From Clonostachys chloroleuca (taxonomy: Eukaryota > Ascomycota > Sordariomycetes > Hypocreales > Bionectriaceae): a DNA stretch of 64,000 nt. The notes under the pieces were generated by a model, which was not told where the DNA came from, made no database searches, and saw only the letters and a list, made by a program, of their open reading frames with translations. Below, piece after piece: positions 47,722-59,501 of this stretch. Position numbers and translations under genes: made by a program. Position 1 is the first letter of the stretch; every line of letters starts with the position of its first letter. The DNA lies in assembly GCA_037952775.1 (NCBI GenBank), contig JBANAY010000003.1, positions 31,868,001 through 31,932,000 on the forward strand. The letters are read 5' to 3'.

Positions 47722-49980
47722 TCAAGATCTGGCCTCCTCAAGCTCCAACTCCAGCTGTCTGATTCGTTCGCTCTGGTCCTGTGACCCGGAGCTGACCTTC
47801 TTCTTCAGGGAGTCCACTTCAACCACGAGTTGGCCGATCTTGTCGTTCTGTGCATTGATGATCCTGGTCTGGTTCTCGATGAGCTCCTTGATGTGGTCCA
47901 GAGAGCTCTCCACGTTCTTAGGAAGTGGCGAGAGCATCTGTGTAGGGGTCGCGGAGCCGGCGGGGGACTTGAGGTGGGATGAGGCTGTGACGGGGGTGGC
48001 GAGAGAAGATGATGGCTGGACCTTGGGGACCGTAACGGGCTTGGGAGGGTCGGCGCGGACATTTCCTCGCTGAGGGGGCTTGGAAATCTCCTCGAAGCTG
48101 GATGTTTCATCCTCCTCCTCCTCTGCCTCCTCGTTGTCCTGGTACTTGTTGGCCATGGCAGAGATGGATCCCTTTTGGTCTGCCATTGTGGGGGGAGGTG
48201 ATCGGATGGTAGGCTTAGGGGCTTCCTTAGGCTCCACAGCCTTAGGAGCGGCCTTGGGAAGAGGGGATGGTTCGGGTTTGGGGATTGGCTTGTAGTCAGA
48301 AGGAACCTCCTTGGGTGCGGTTCCCTCGTAGATGCTCTCCAAATCAATCTTGGCTGGGATTCCACTCTTGCCGCCGAGCCATTCCGAGGCGCTCACAGCT
48401 GGCTTGTTGCCCATGGCTGGGGGAAAATGTCAGCCTGGAAAGTCTCTGCGCGACGAGGCACGGTGAAGGAGATGGGCTCAACGTAGGAATCGTTGACCGT
48501 CTTGTAGGCCCTCATAACCTCGTTGTCGTGGACCTGTCTATTGTCAGCAAGGAACATGTGAGCTTGGCGAAAGGAGTGGAAACCTTACGTTGATGCCCCT
48601 CCGTGGCATGAATGCAAGACCACGCTGAGGCTCAGCGGATTTGTATTCACTCAGATACTCAAACTTGTCGTTCTCATACTCGTAGTAGCGGATATTGCCG
48701 TCACTAAATTCCGTCAGAATCCAAGCTCCTCAGACTACAACAGGAACGAACTCACCCTTTTCCAGCAAGGTAAAGACAGTTGGAACCATCATCTGGAGAA
48801 CAGGTTAGCGGCCGACCCAAAACCATTTCCCGAAGAGACGCAAGATAGACCTACCCCAGAAAGGCATGCAGACACCAGAAATGGAATCAATCATAGTGAA
48901 TCCACCAATGGGCTCGTTCCTGCCAGGTTCCCACAGAGCGATCTGTCGCTCGCTCATTCTGGAGAAACCAGTAGTGGCAAACCTGTTATGTTCGCCCATC
49001 CAGACGGCTCTGCTGTTCTTGGCGCCAGCGTGTCCGGGCGCCTCGTGGACAGGTCGCTCCTGGCGAACATCCCATACGCGGATCTTCTTGTCGCGAGAGG
49101 TGGTCACGAGCATGCTACCGCTGGCATCCCAGGATAAGCTCTGTACGATATCGCTGTGCTTCAGGGTCAGGGCGTTCTGGCCGGTTCCGACATCCCAGAG
49201 CTTGATTGTAAAGTCGCCGGAGGCTGAAGCAAGAATGTTTTCTGCGGCAGGGTTGAACAGGACCTGGCCGACCTTTCTATTGGGCTGTTAGTATTCACAC
49301 AGTTAATTGGCGCCAAGGTCAACTGGCTGAGGTACCTTGTGTGTCCTCCCAGCTTGTGAACAGGGGAGACATGGGGAACCTCTTCAGCATCGGTGTAAAG
49401 CGTGAAGTTTTGCGGCACCTCCCAGATAAACACCTTTCCGTCTTCCGAGGCAGAGGCGATGATACGGTCGTTGAACGGGTTCCTGCATCCGAAAATGAGC
49501 GCGATACTCTTGGAAGCCAAGAGGTGGTAGGTTCGACCACGTACCAGTCGGTATCGAGAACAGTGGCTGTGTGTCCTCGAAACAGCGGGATTTGGTCGGG
49601 CAGCTTGCCTCGTTCGTTCAGGGGAATGACTGCGAATGCGCCGCCGCCAGAGGAGTCCCAGTTGACTGAAAGGTACTCAGGGTTGACCTATTGTAAACAA
49701 AAAAAACACGGTCTGGTCTTAGCACTCCTGAATCTCGTGGGAGCTGGAAATCGGCTGATTAAGGTCGAACGTACCTTGACCAGGTTGGTGTCCCAGGCAT
49801 TGCGACTGATGTGGATGTTGTCGTAGCAGATGTCCTTCTTGGTCGGCTTCCCGAAGATGTGTCCTGGAAGAGGGCAAGTCGGCGAAAGTTAGCTTTGAAT
49901 TATGGCACATGACCAACGAGGCTCAAGTGCGCCGGGCTGCACTCACGATACTTCGACGCGCGAACGAAACGACCGGCCAT
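47722..49980 (-). CDS. CRN1: Coronin, actin-binding WD40 protein (frame broken by one base)
   Basis: Eight exons are read on the minus strand: 49947-49980, 49775-49863, 49545-49687, 49336-49482, 48855-49276, 48756-48792, 48589-48703 and 47722-48533, all GT-AG; 599 residues after one correction. It starts MAGRFVRASKYRHIFGKP, the coronin N-terminal signature. WD40 blades follow (IIASASEDGKVFIWE, ILASASGDFTIKLWD, LVTTSRDKKIRVWD). The LYLAGKGDGNIRYYEYE block spans three exons. A Pro/Lys-rich linker and a C-terminal coiled coil (QLVVEVDSLKKKV, ERIRQLELELEEA) follow. It bundles F-actin and regulates Arp2/3 at cortical patches. Frame is lost at G5 48419-48423 (plus strand). One more base changes FPQPWAT to FPPAMGNKPAVSASEW, the conserved coronin wording. 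Confidence 0.92.
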
Positions 49981-50866
49981 TGCGGCGAAACGAGTCGCGG
50001 AACGATTAGAGGTGTATTATCGAAAGGTATGATGCACGGAGCGAGCAATTGCTTGTGGTCGTCTTGGCAAACTTTTGGGGGCCCAACGTCTGGAATGAGG
50101 GCGTCGTGAGCTTGATGAAGCCAACAGGGAGTGGATGGTGTTGTAGCTTGGGTACGGGCTGGGACAATTACAAGCCTCCTTCCTGCCCACCTCCCCTGTA
50201 CTGTCGTTGGACAGCAGTACGTACCTCGCATTACAGGCTCGAGTGTAAGAGCTAGGCTGAGAGATAGACCCAATTGGTGGCGCGTGCGACCCCCATTCTC
50301 ACCACTGACAGGCAAACTGGGTCTTGAAACTCGGGCTGCGCCACATTTTTTCGACAGCGGCTACAGTAGCCCCTGATCTCAGGAGAGTGTATTTGGTATG
50401 TGACTGTTATACCTACATGCCTGCGCAAGAGTGTGAGAGACGGTCATCACGTGATGCCCTTTACAGTCTATAGAAAACGTCTCTCACTAGCTGGCATGTT
50501 TTGTAAAAGAGTAGGTTCAAGTTATGGACATTATTCGGTCATTAGTGAGTCCTGAAATTTGAATACAGAAAGAGCATGTGAGATAGCGCCTGAGCGCCCC
50601 TCCCAAGCCGGAACGGCAAAATATAAAAAACAGTAACACCTATAATGCGCCGCCAAAGAGCCCGCTTCATACCTCCAACCCGAAAACAAATCCATTCCAA
50701 CCAGGTCTGGCCTGGATGAGCTGTATAGCAGTGGCGTCAGCTATAGCCATCTTAAAGGGCCACCTTCCGTTGGACCTCATAAAATTCTTGTGTCAATTCC
50801 ATGCACATTTCAAGTTCATACACGTATCACATCTCCACTCCATGCATCGAGGCCGTAGGTAGGCTC
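49981..50866. other. Intergenic region, coronin promoter side
   Basis: 886 bp between the coronin start and the BUD4 stop (both minus strand). No recognisable feature. Confidence 0.45.
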
Positions 50867-53800
50867 TCAAAGGTACATGCTCTTAGTTCGTGAATGTACA
50901 CGTCGAGAACTGGAGCGCCGACGCAGCTGCTCCTCTCGCCGAAGCACAAGCTCGCACCACTTAGATCGGGCTCGGGCGTTGCCGCCGTCATCCATGACAT
51001 CTCCACGGCCGATGACTTCGTTGAGAACCTTCATCCAGCCTTCCTTGTCTTCAGCAGTGTCGGCGTAGAAGTCAATCACTTCGCCGTTGTTGAATCGAAT
51101 GCGGAAGCCTTCTTCAACGAACATGTACCCTTCTTCCTCTTCCGCAAATGCGGAGCGACGTCGCCTGCCGCCCTTGCCCATCGTCTCCTTCTCCGTGAGG
51201 GCTTGACGGTCATCGATCAAGCGCTTAGCGTTGGAGAGATTGATTGTAGCACGGGGCTGGCGTGTCATTTCATGATAAGCCGTGAGCTTGGTGCCTACCA
51301 ACTTGAAGTAACGGCGGCGCCAGTACTAATCTCGTTGTTAGTATTGTTCTTCAAAAGACGGATATTGTTGATGGGTGAAAACTTACAGGGCAATCGCCTC
51401 CTTGTTGACTCAGGTGGCCCTCCCAGTTACGGGACAATCGTTCCTCTGCCGCCTTGAGCTCTCGGATACAAGCATTCATGCTCTTGGGCATATCCTCATC
51501 GGTGGTATTCTTAGGACGAGGAACGAAGAGGAGCTGGAGCTCAAGTTTTCCGATCTTATATGGAGCGCGCCTGACAACCGCAGTGTTTCCACGCTTGCTC
51601 TTCACGCTGGAAGCAAAAGCTGGTTCTTCAGTTGCCCACTCGTTGAAACAGGCAATCTCGGCCATGTATGGGCGGCCGTAGCAGCGGTTCTCATGCTCCT
51701 TGAGGCAAACATAGGATCGGGCAAAGCTGCCATCCTCAGCTGCCAATGGAGACAGCAGCTCATAAGCAGTAGGTGCAGCGTTTCGCTGCCGCGCCTGCGC
51801 GTCCCTCTGTTGCTGAGCCTGTCTCTCCTCTTCCTCGCGCTGGCGAATCTCGAGCTCCTTCCTCTTCTTGGGAGACGCGAACACTCGGCTGAACGTGGAA
51901 GTCTTGGGCTTTGCCGTCTTGGTAGTTGTGGGGTTGAGCTTGATTGGCGCTGTGGGCTTTTCAAGCTTGACGTTGAGTGTGAGCTGGAACTCAAGATCAT
52001 TGGGGACGACCAACTCAAATTCTTGGCCGATAGGAGCATTTCTTGCAAGCTCCAACCAAGCAGTTGTTACGCAGTGGACGCCGTTATCCAAAGTGAGGCT
52101 GAACCATGATCGTTCATCTGGATTTGTAATTAGCATACAACCTGACTTTGCGTGTTCATTCTTGATAAACTTACTCTTGGGAATTGGGAGGTCAAGGTCC
52201 TTGACACCCATGACCTTGACGAAAAGGCGACCTCTCTCGCCGCTCTCGGGAGTGGAGACCTCTGCTGGCTCAGCATCTTCAGCAACCTGGTCAAGGGCCA
52301 TGGCGTTGCTCTGCTGACCGGGAACTGGGGGAACGGGGCCAGTGCTTAAGCGTGCTGATCTTCTGCGAGCGCTCTTCTGGCGTTGCTGTGTGTGCCAGGG
52401 CTCGACAACCCAAGATTGTGGTCGCTCCTGCTTGACCGGCGAGTTACCTGCAGAACGAGCTTTGAAGCCCTCATCTCGGTCCTTGTCAGTGGCAGTAACA
52501 AGTTTGGTATTCTGTCTCATGAGATATCCACGCTGATTACGAGATTGAAGGTTAGCACCATTCTCATCAAGTAGCTGGCCAGACGATAGTCTCGCCTCAG
52601 AAAAAGGTTCTGAAATGAAATCGTTGTAAGCAACCTTTTGTGCCTCCATAACCCTCTCAAAATCTTGATCCAGGCTGAGACCAAGATCGAGGTCCAAAGT
52701 CAAACTTCGCTTGTGGAAGCTGGGGTGACGCTGCACAGCTTCTTCTGTAGGAGTAGTGACGTCTCCTTCCAGATCCCTTGTCACTTTTTGGCGGTGGAAG
52801 TCGGGGATCATTGGCACGTCGGGAACCTCGACACTGACTTGTCGTCGAGTCTCGCGCATGGCGGCCAGATCAGCAGGAGTGTTGGAGACGCGCGTCTTCA
52901 GCTTTGAGCCGGAAGATGATTTGATTGTCGCTAATCTCTCCGGAATGACGGGCTCCTCTTTTGGCTCCTCATACACCTGCGCATCCTCATCGGCTGATGC
53001 ACGGTGGTGGATGACTGAGTCTGGTGTTCCAGGCTCTGAGATACTGTCCTCTGGCTCGCCCCAGCCAGAACCATCGTATTCAGGCTTGGACATGGGCTGA
53101 TCTGGTGTGTAGGGGCGAGAGGCAGCTTCCTCCTTGATCTGCGAATCCTCCTGCTCAGGTCGGTGTTGTTGGGATTTGCTTTCCGGCAGCTCATTCCCTT
53201 CAACCTGGCTCTTCTCAGCCTCCAAGTCTTCTTGTGCATCTTCAGTCTGCTCATCCTTGGGGAAATCGGAGTCAAAATCCAACGAGATTGATGATTCATC
53301 TGGTTTTCGGCTGAGGTCTGGAATACACTTCAATGGGTTGGGCTTTAGATCGACAGGGGTTGTGGCACGGGGGGTGTCAGCCTCTTCCTCGATGAGTTTC
53401 TCAGGCTCTTCCTGCGGTGTTGTGGCATGGTCAGAGTAATTGCTGCCATTGTCATCAGCGTTGGCAGCCTGGAGAAGTTTGTCTTCGGCTTCGGCCAGCT
53501 CCTTGTCCACAGCTTCAGGATCGAAGTTTTCGAGGAATTCCGAGAGATCCTCATCTTCCTCATCATCATAATCGTAGTCTGGGTTTCGGGTGATGATGAC
53601 GCTGCCCTCCGCATCCTCGTCTTCCAGATCCTCGCTCAAGATTGAGTCCTCGGTTGAGGGAATGGGGACATCAGGATCAAGAGGAAATGACCTCTCTGGG
53701 CTCTTGCTGGGGCTACGCTGGGGGCTTGAGCTTGGAGCGGGAGAGGAGAAGTTCCAGTCTGACTCTCGTTCGTTGACTTTGTTGCCATTAACGCGTCGCA

Positions 53801-55463
53801 TGATCGACTCGCGCGAAATGCGGCTGGGGAGTTGATAATCCTCCAAGCCTGAGATGTCACCAATAGTATCATCCTCGACGATGCTGGATTCTGCCTCGGA
53901 AATGGGGCTGCTCAACCTCTCACGGCCGTTAGCACGTCGGAGGCGGCGCTCGCGCTGCTGCTCTGCTGCTGATTTGCCACCAACATCATCAGAGAGCATC
54001 ATGAGCTTCAGTCTTTCCTCAAGAGACATCTTGCCATGCCCAATACTTGGCACATCAGTTTTGCCGGTGGCCACGCCTGGTGGAGGCGAAGGGAGGCTTC
54101 TACGTGTTGAAGCCGCTGACAAAGCTGGAGAAGCGCGAGAGGAGTCATTTGATTGAGTCCTGGAATGACCGAAAGCGCCGGGCAATGGGGGCAAAGGCCG
54201 GTGGTCGGTGTTCGAGTTTCCAGATTCATTGCGCTTTGTGCTTGGAGTTCCATGCTCGGCAACGGATGGTGCTGCCTCTGGCATAGGGCTGGCTGACCAC
54301 TCCTTGGACTGCATGCTGAAATTTGTAAATGGGCTCTCTCCTCGCCAGTCATCAGGACCGACGACGGGGGTCTTGTCTGTGTCCTCGAGCGATGCATCAA
54401 AGCTCTCCTCGTTCATGTCCACATCCCCTGACTCGTAAAGCATACTGTCATCTTCGTCTCCGAAAGATTCGTAGCTGCCTTCTCGTGAATTTGAGCCCAC
54501 AGATGATAAATCCGGGGTAGCCATTTCATATTCATTGATTTGGGGAGGTGCTGCGTCAAATGTAACACTCTTGGCATGGCGATGTAGTGATCGACCGCTC
54601 GGCATGTCATGTTCATTGATGGACGAATCAAACGTCCACTGTCCTGTCTCTTGATCGAAGCTGCTCTTGAATCTAGAAGGCGAGAGCGACGACTTTGTTG
54701 GGGAAGCCTGGTCCTTGCTTGGTGTGCGTGGTGTGCTGTCGACTGGAGCTGCAAGGACAGGCTTGGGGCTCGCCATTGTGGTCGACGTGCTCATAGTACT
54801 CTCGTTGTGGCTGGAGTCGAAGACAGACTGGTCTGAAGAGTCAGGGCTTTTCGGACCAGCGGTGGATAATCGAAAGGCGTTCCCAGAGACCTTAGCAAGG
54901 GGTCTCTCGATCTGAGGCAGTCGAGTAGGATCATATTCTTGCTTCTGCTCAAGAGCTAGAATGTTGCTGTTCCTGACCCGTGACGCCTTCTGTAGGCGTT
55001 CAATAGAGGAGCGGCGGGTGGGGGATGGCGAACCGTTACGGCCACCCTGGAAAGTGTTCTCGCTGTTGCGGTTCTGCCAAAACATGCGAGGGGATGAGAC
55101 GGTCTCCAGAGGAGACGACTGGAATGGCGAGGAATCATTGTTCAATGCCGCCTTCTAGAAGCCATGTGTTAGCCACCCGGACCAACCCGCGTCGATGGAC
55201 ATGTTGCATTCCACATAGAGAACACAAGCGGGTTGACTCACCTTGGGCGATATTTTCGGCTGGCACCAGCTGGGCGAGTTTCGTCTCTTCTCCATTGGAG
55301 AGAGCTCTGACAGAGGACGGGGATTCCCAGATCCCATCTTGAGTGGTGATCCCAGTGATTGTTTGTGGATGCGAAGAGGGGAGACCTGCGATAACACAAT
55401 AGGGTCAGTGCCATGTATGGGCGAGTCGATTTGGGGTTTGCTACATACCGAATCGGACGCCAT
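50867..55463 (-). CDS. BUD4: Bud4/anillin-like septation protein with PH domain
   Basis: Five exons are read on the minus strand: 55449-55463, 55242-55385, 52175-55154, 51387-52117 and 50867-51325; 1442 residues. The first exon is only five codons (MASDS). The N-terminal two-thirds is a long Ser/Pro/Glu-rich disordered region with MSLEERLKLMMLSDD and acidic runs. An anillin-homology-like segment (about 1000-1250) includes RSWFSLTLDNGVHCVTTAWL. The C-terminal PH domain (about 1280-1400) starts GDCPYWRRRYFKLVGTKL and holds FNNGEVIDFYADTAEDKEGW. Bud4 homologues organise septin and actomyosin rings at septation sites in hyphae. The third intron (52118-52174, 57 nt) has no stop and is a multiple of three, so retention would add 19 residues in frame. 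Confidence 0.92.
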
Positions 55464-57003
55464 CTTGGTCAAATAGGCGGTGGTAGGCTCGTCTGAGTCC
55501 CTGAAATCATTGGTATGCAGATTGTTTAACACTCGAGTGGCTAATAAAAGGTCGTGGCGTGGACAGGCCAAAGTAGAATAACGTATGGGAACGGAACGGA
55601 AAACGCTAGTATCGGGAAAGAATGTTGGGTTGCCTCAGCTGTCGGCGCGCGAGGGCCTCGACGGTGGAAGAAGACAATGAAGACAATGTAGACAATGAAG
55701 TGGTTGAAGAACGCATTGACTAAACAAATAGAATCGCGGCATGTGTTCTTGTCAAGGGATGGAGGAAGCAGAGAGGATGCTCGGTGCTGTGTTTAAGGGA
55801 CGCAGTGCGAGCAACAGACGGCCGGCTGTGATTGGCCGCAGCCAAAACAAACAGCCAGCTTCTGATGGTCGGGCGTTGCCTAGGAGACGGAGCAGGGACC
55901 CCCTGGCCTCCAGCAGGCTTTCGCATGCTCTTGCAGGGCGCTAATCACTCTGTGACAGGCTACCATCGACCCCGCCATGCCCTGTGGAGGGGGAATGACT
56001 GTGTCTGGACCGTTGGACGGAGCTCGAGCAACAACTCGAGGTCACAAGCAGCTGAATATAGTGGGCTCGTATTCTCTGTTGACCCATCCATCCATACCAA
56101 GTGCTGCATATGCGCACGCACGGCATCAGCAAACTCCTACGTGCAGCAGACAGTAATCTACCTATGCAGTGGCGGCGGCTATCTGTGGCAACCCTTCCTG
56201 CGCACGTCGGGGATAAGCCGTAGGTGCACTAAACTTCTTTTCTTTTCTTTTTTTTCCTGCTTCTTGCATGTGCGTCGGGAAGCATTACTCGTAATGGGGA
56301 CGGAGACGGAGAGGCAGGATTTGAGACGGAGACGTGGCAACCAAGCAGCGGGAAAATCCAAAACAAATAAACAAAATAAACTTTGCCCATGAATATGTCC
56401 CGGTGTATTCGATCTTTCCCATTGCCTCCTCCTCTCGCTCATGCTGATTGGTGGCTGACTCGCTGCGACATGGGCAAGGGTCGTTGCGCATCACCCTGGG
56501 ATGCGATTTAATTATTGCATTGACCTCAACCATGTTCTGGGATCAGTTCCTGCTTTCTGGTCTTATGACGGTATCAAGAGTTCTTCTCGGAGGATAGCGC
56601 TTTCATGCAAACACTGGGGTTGGTTAAACCAGCGAGCCCCTCGATGTGGGCGCAATGCATTCCGGCCGAAAGACGACATTACTTGAACCTCCATTGCTAT
56701 TATCTTGAGGCGGTTTTGTTATTCAGCCGTCAGGATCAAGGCACCAGCCAACCAATTGATTTTACTCTTACCTCTTTCAGCAAGTGATGAGGTCTTATCG
56801 GACGAATAACCTCTTAGGAACAATAACAACATGGACACATTACTTTGTATTTGAATCATTTACTTTCAGTTTACTCAAAATGAACATTCACCAGTAGCAG
56901 GTCTTCTACCAACCAATCTGCCCCCATTGCCATTGCCGTTCTGTTCTGCCCCACGCAACCCGGTGAAGTGGTGATAGACCACATAAGCTCGCCATTTTCC
57001 CAA
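55464..57003. other. Intergenic region, BUD4 to tRNA-Val
   Basis: 1.5 kb with short unrelated frames only. It should include the BUD4 promoter on its left side. No tRNA beyond the one at 57004 was found. Confidence 0.45.
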
Positions 57004-57093
57004 GCAGGTTTGGTGTAGTGGCTATCACGTATCGTTCACAGTTTCTATTCGAAACTACCGATAAGGTCGCGAGTTCGATCCTCGCAATCTGTA
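57004..57093 (+). tRNA. tRNA-Val (CAC anticodon) with a 17-nt intron
   Basis: Acceptor GCAGGTT (57004-57010) pairs with AATCTGT (57086-57092) using G-U pairs; the discriminator is A 57093. The D arm is GTGTAGTGGCTATCAC. The anticodon stem TATCG/CGATA closes a loop TTCACA...C with anticodon CAC at 57037-57039. A 17-nt intron (57041-57057) follows the base after the anticodon, the normal eukaryotic site. The T arm GCGAG-TTCGATC-CTCGC is perfect. CCA is not encoded, as expected in a nuclear tRNA. Confidence 0.9.
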
Positions 57094-57426
57094 TTCTTTT
57101 TGGATCACCCAGCAAAAAGCTTTTTGTGTCTTCCGGTTTACTTTCACGCGCCCAATTTTAGATTCCTTTTGTGAGAAATTGCCGCAGTGAGATATGACAA
57201 CTCTCTCCACCAGAGCATGCTAGAACACATCTAACATCCGTCCACAGGTGTGTGGATATGGAGCGCCTACACGCGCTTATATAATAAGCTAGACGTAGGT
57301 TTAGACGGCTAGCTATTGGGTGTGTCTTCATAGATTTTAATGCGAACAAGCTGTCTGTTGTAGAGTTTCTCTCCTTCTCGCCTCTTCTTTTTTCCGTCCC
57401 AAAAGGCCAATTGGGTGCAGAATACC
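57094..57426. other. Intergenic region, tRNA to HIS6
   Basis: 333 bp. A T-rich stretch, CTTTTTGTG, soon after the tRNA may serve as its Pol III terminator. The rest is presumably the HIS6 promoter. Confidence 0.45.
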
Positions 57427-58360
57427 ATGACTCGTTTCAGGCCCTGTATCGATCTGCACGCTGGTGCGGTGAAGCAGATTGTTGGTGGCACTCTGGACAG
57501 CTCCTCGGAAGCTCTGAAGACCAACTATGTCTCCAAGCACCCCTCGTCATACTACGCACAGCTCTACAAAGACAATGATCTTACCGGAGCTCATGTCATC
57601 ATGCTTGGCCCTGGGAATGAGCAAGCCTCTAAAGAAGCACTGCAGGCATGGCCTGGTCGCCTCCAGGTAGGAGGTGGCATTTCGGATAAAAACGCCCAAG
57701 AATGGATAGATGCAGGCGCAGAAAAGGTTTGAGATAAAATGCCATCAAGAGACTGGCTCGAAACCTCGACAGATAGACCATTGCCAGCTGACTAGTTAAG
57801 TCAGGTCATCATCACTTCATTTTTGTTCCCAGAGGGCAAATTCAGCCAGCCAAGGCTGGATTCGGTGCTCAAGTCCTTGGGAGGTGATAAGAATAAGCTA
57901 GTCATCGACTTGAGCTGTCGCCGCCGAGGCGACGAGAGCTGGTTCGTTGCTATGAACAAGTGGCAGACAATCACCGATATGGAGGTGAACTCGGGTGCGT
58001 TGCTTCTGCCTCCATCTGGAGGATGTGCCTTGAAAACACACCAAACTGATAAATGAAACAGAATCAATCAAGGCGTTGGAGCCTTATTGCTCTGAGTTTC
58101 TCATTCACGCCGCGGATAATGAGGGCTTGCAGAAGGGGATTGATGAGAAGCTAGTTGAGCGGTTGGCGCAGTGGTGCTCTATCCCCGTTACTTATGCGGG
58201 AGGCGGCCGGAACCTGGAGGATTTGGAAGCCGTGAAGCGACTGAGTGCTGGCAGGGTAGATCTCACGATCGGGAGCGCTCTTGACTGTTTCGGTGGATCT
58301 GGAGTCAAGTTTGATGATTGCGTAGCATGGAACCGAAAGCAAAATGGTGAGAGCGGGTAG
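57427..58360 (+). CDS. HIS6: Phosphoribosyl-formimino-AICAR-phosphate isomerase (histidine step 4)
   Basis: Three exons, 57427-57726, 57805-57994 and 58062-58360; 262 residues, the normal length. It isomerises ProFAR to PRFAR in cytosolic histidine synthesis. The (beta/alpha)8 barrel starts [20 protein letters not shown], with the catalytic acidic residue in CIDLH. Phosphate-binding loops are [15 protein letters not shown] and [29 protein letters not shown] follows, and the C-terminus carries [14 protein letters not shown]. The in-frame ATG four codons upstream (MQNTM) was passed over because the family begins at MTRF. Intron 1 starts GTTTGA, a weak donor, but it gives the required KV-IITSF junction. 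Confidence 0.94.
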
Positions 58361-59501
58361 CAAATTGGCTTAATCACAATTAAGAAAAAAAAGGTTGTTA
58401 GTATCAGATAATTTGAAAGCGTCTTTGCAGGTATGGAGGTGAGTGCTGGTTATTCCTAACAAACTGTGATAGGCTTATGGGTGCCATTTTCTCGGCAACT
58501 GGCAGGAAAGATGTATGGGAGCTACGACTTTGTCATGAGACACCAAAGGACGGAGCAGTGCCCCAGGGGCTTCATGTCTAAGTGGCAACGCCTGATTTCA
58601 TATGGAAATGGCACGTAAAGTCAGCTGTGGCATGATATTCTAGGGTAGTAAGGGGTGAGTGAGGCAATCATTTTCTCAGACAGACTACCTGTCATATGCG
58701 CTGGGATGTACTGAGCACAGACGAGTACATGATAGATGCTCAGTATAACAGTAACGAAGCGTTGAAGCGAGCTATTGTTTGCAGGAAAGGGCTAGGAAAC
58801 ATGCACGCAGAATGGTCAATGGATGTGATATGGGAGCGGAATACTGTATTCTCTTAGACATATGCTGTAGGTAATATCTTGGCTGCACTGATAGCGCACC
58901 CACACCCTGCCACACTCCCAGCGGCCACTGGCGGCGATTACTGGTTGAGAACAGCCCGTGTGCGCCACCTGCTGGGCCGCGGAGGGCGCTGTCTGCTTCC
59001 GTTCCCTCCCGCCTACCGCCTGTAAGTAGCTCCTGCCAGCCATTGATAGCTGCGTATTACCAACAGCCAGACGTCACAACTTGGCTATTAGACTGCATCC
59101 CCATCGTAAATGCCTCAGTGGCCTGCTTGTAGGGAGGCAGATGAGATACGCGTAGACGTAAGATGATGTACCTCTCATGTAGCTGCGCTGTCCAAATTGA
59201 ACGAACGGGAGCCCGGGAATCAGGCCGTGGCTGGACAGACCAGGTCGGGAGCAGCGGTGACCCGTGCAGCAGGCAAAACCTCATCTCGATACAAAATGCT
59301 GCCCCTCCTTGCCCCTCCATTCTCCAGTGCCCCTCGTATGTTCTACCTGCACCTAAAACTACCTAAGGCTAACGTCCATGCTAAATTTTGAGACGAAATA
59401 ATAGTCGACTCTCCCCCTTCCACACTGCAAGCAGCTTTTTAATTTCGTTCTTTTCTTTTGCATTCTCAGTCAATTCCCAATTCAAGACGTAACTAAACAT
59501 C
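58361..59501. other. Intergenic region, HIS6 to phosphoglycerate mutase
   Basis: 1.14 kb with no supportable gene. A T/C-rich stretch directly before 59502 fits the strong promoter expected of a glycolytic gene. Confidence 0.45.
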
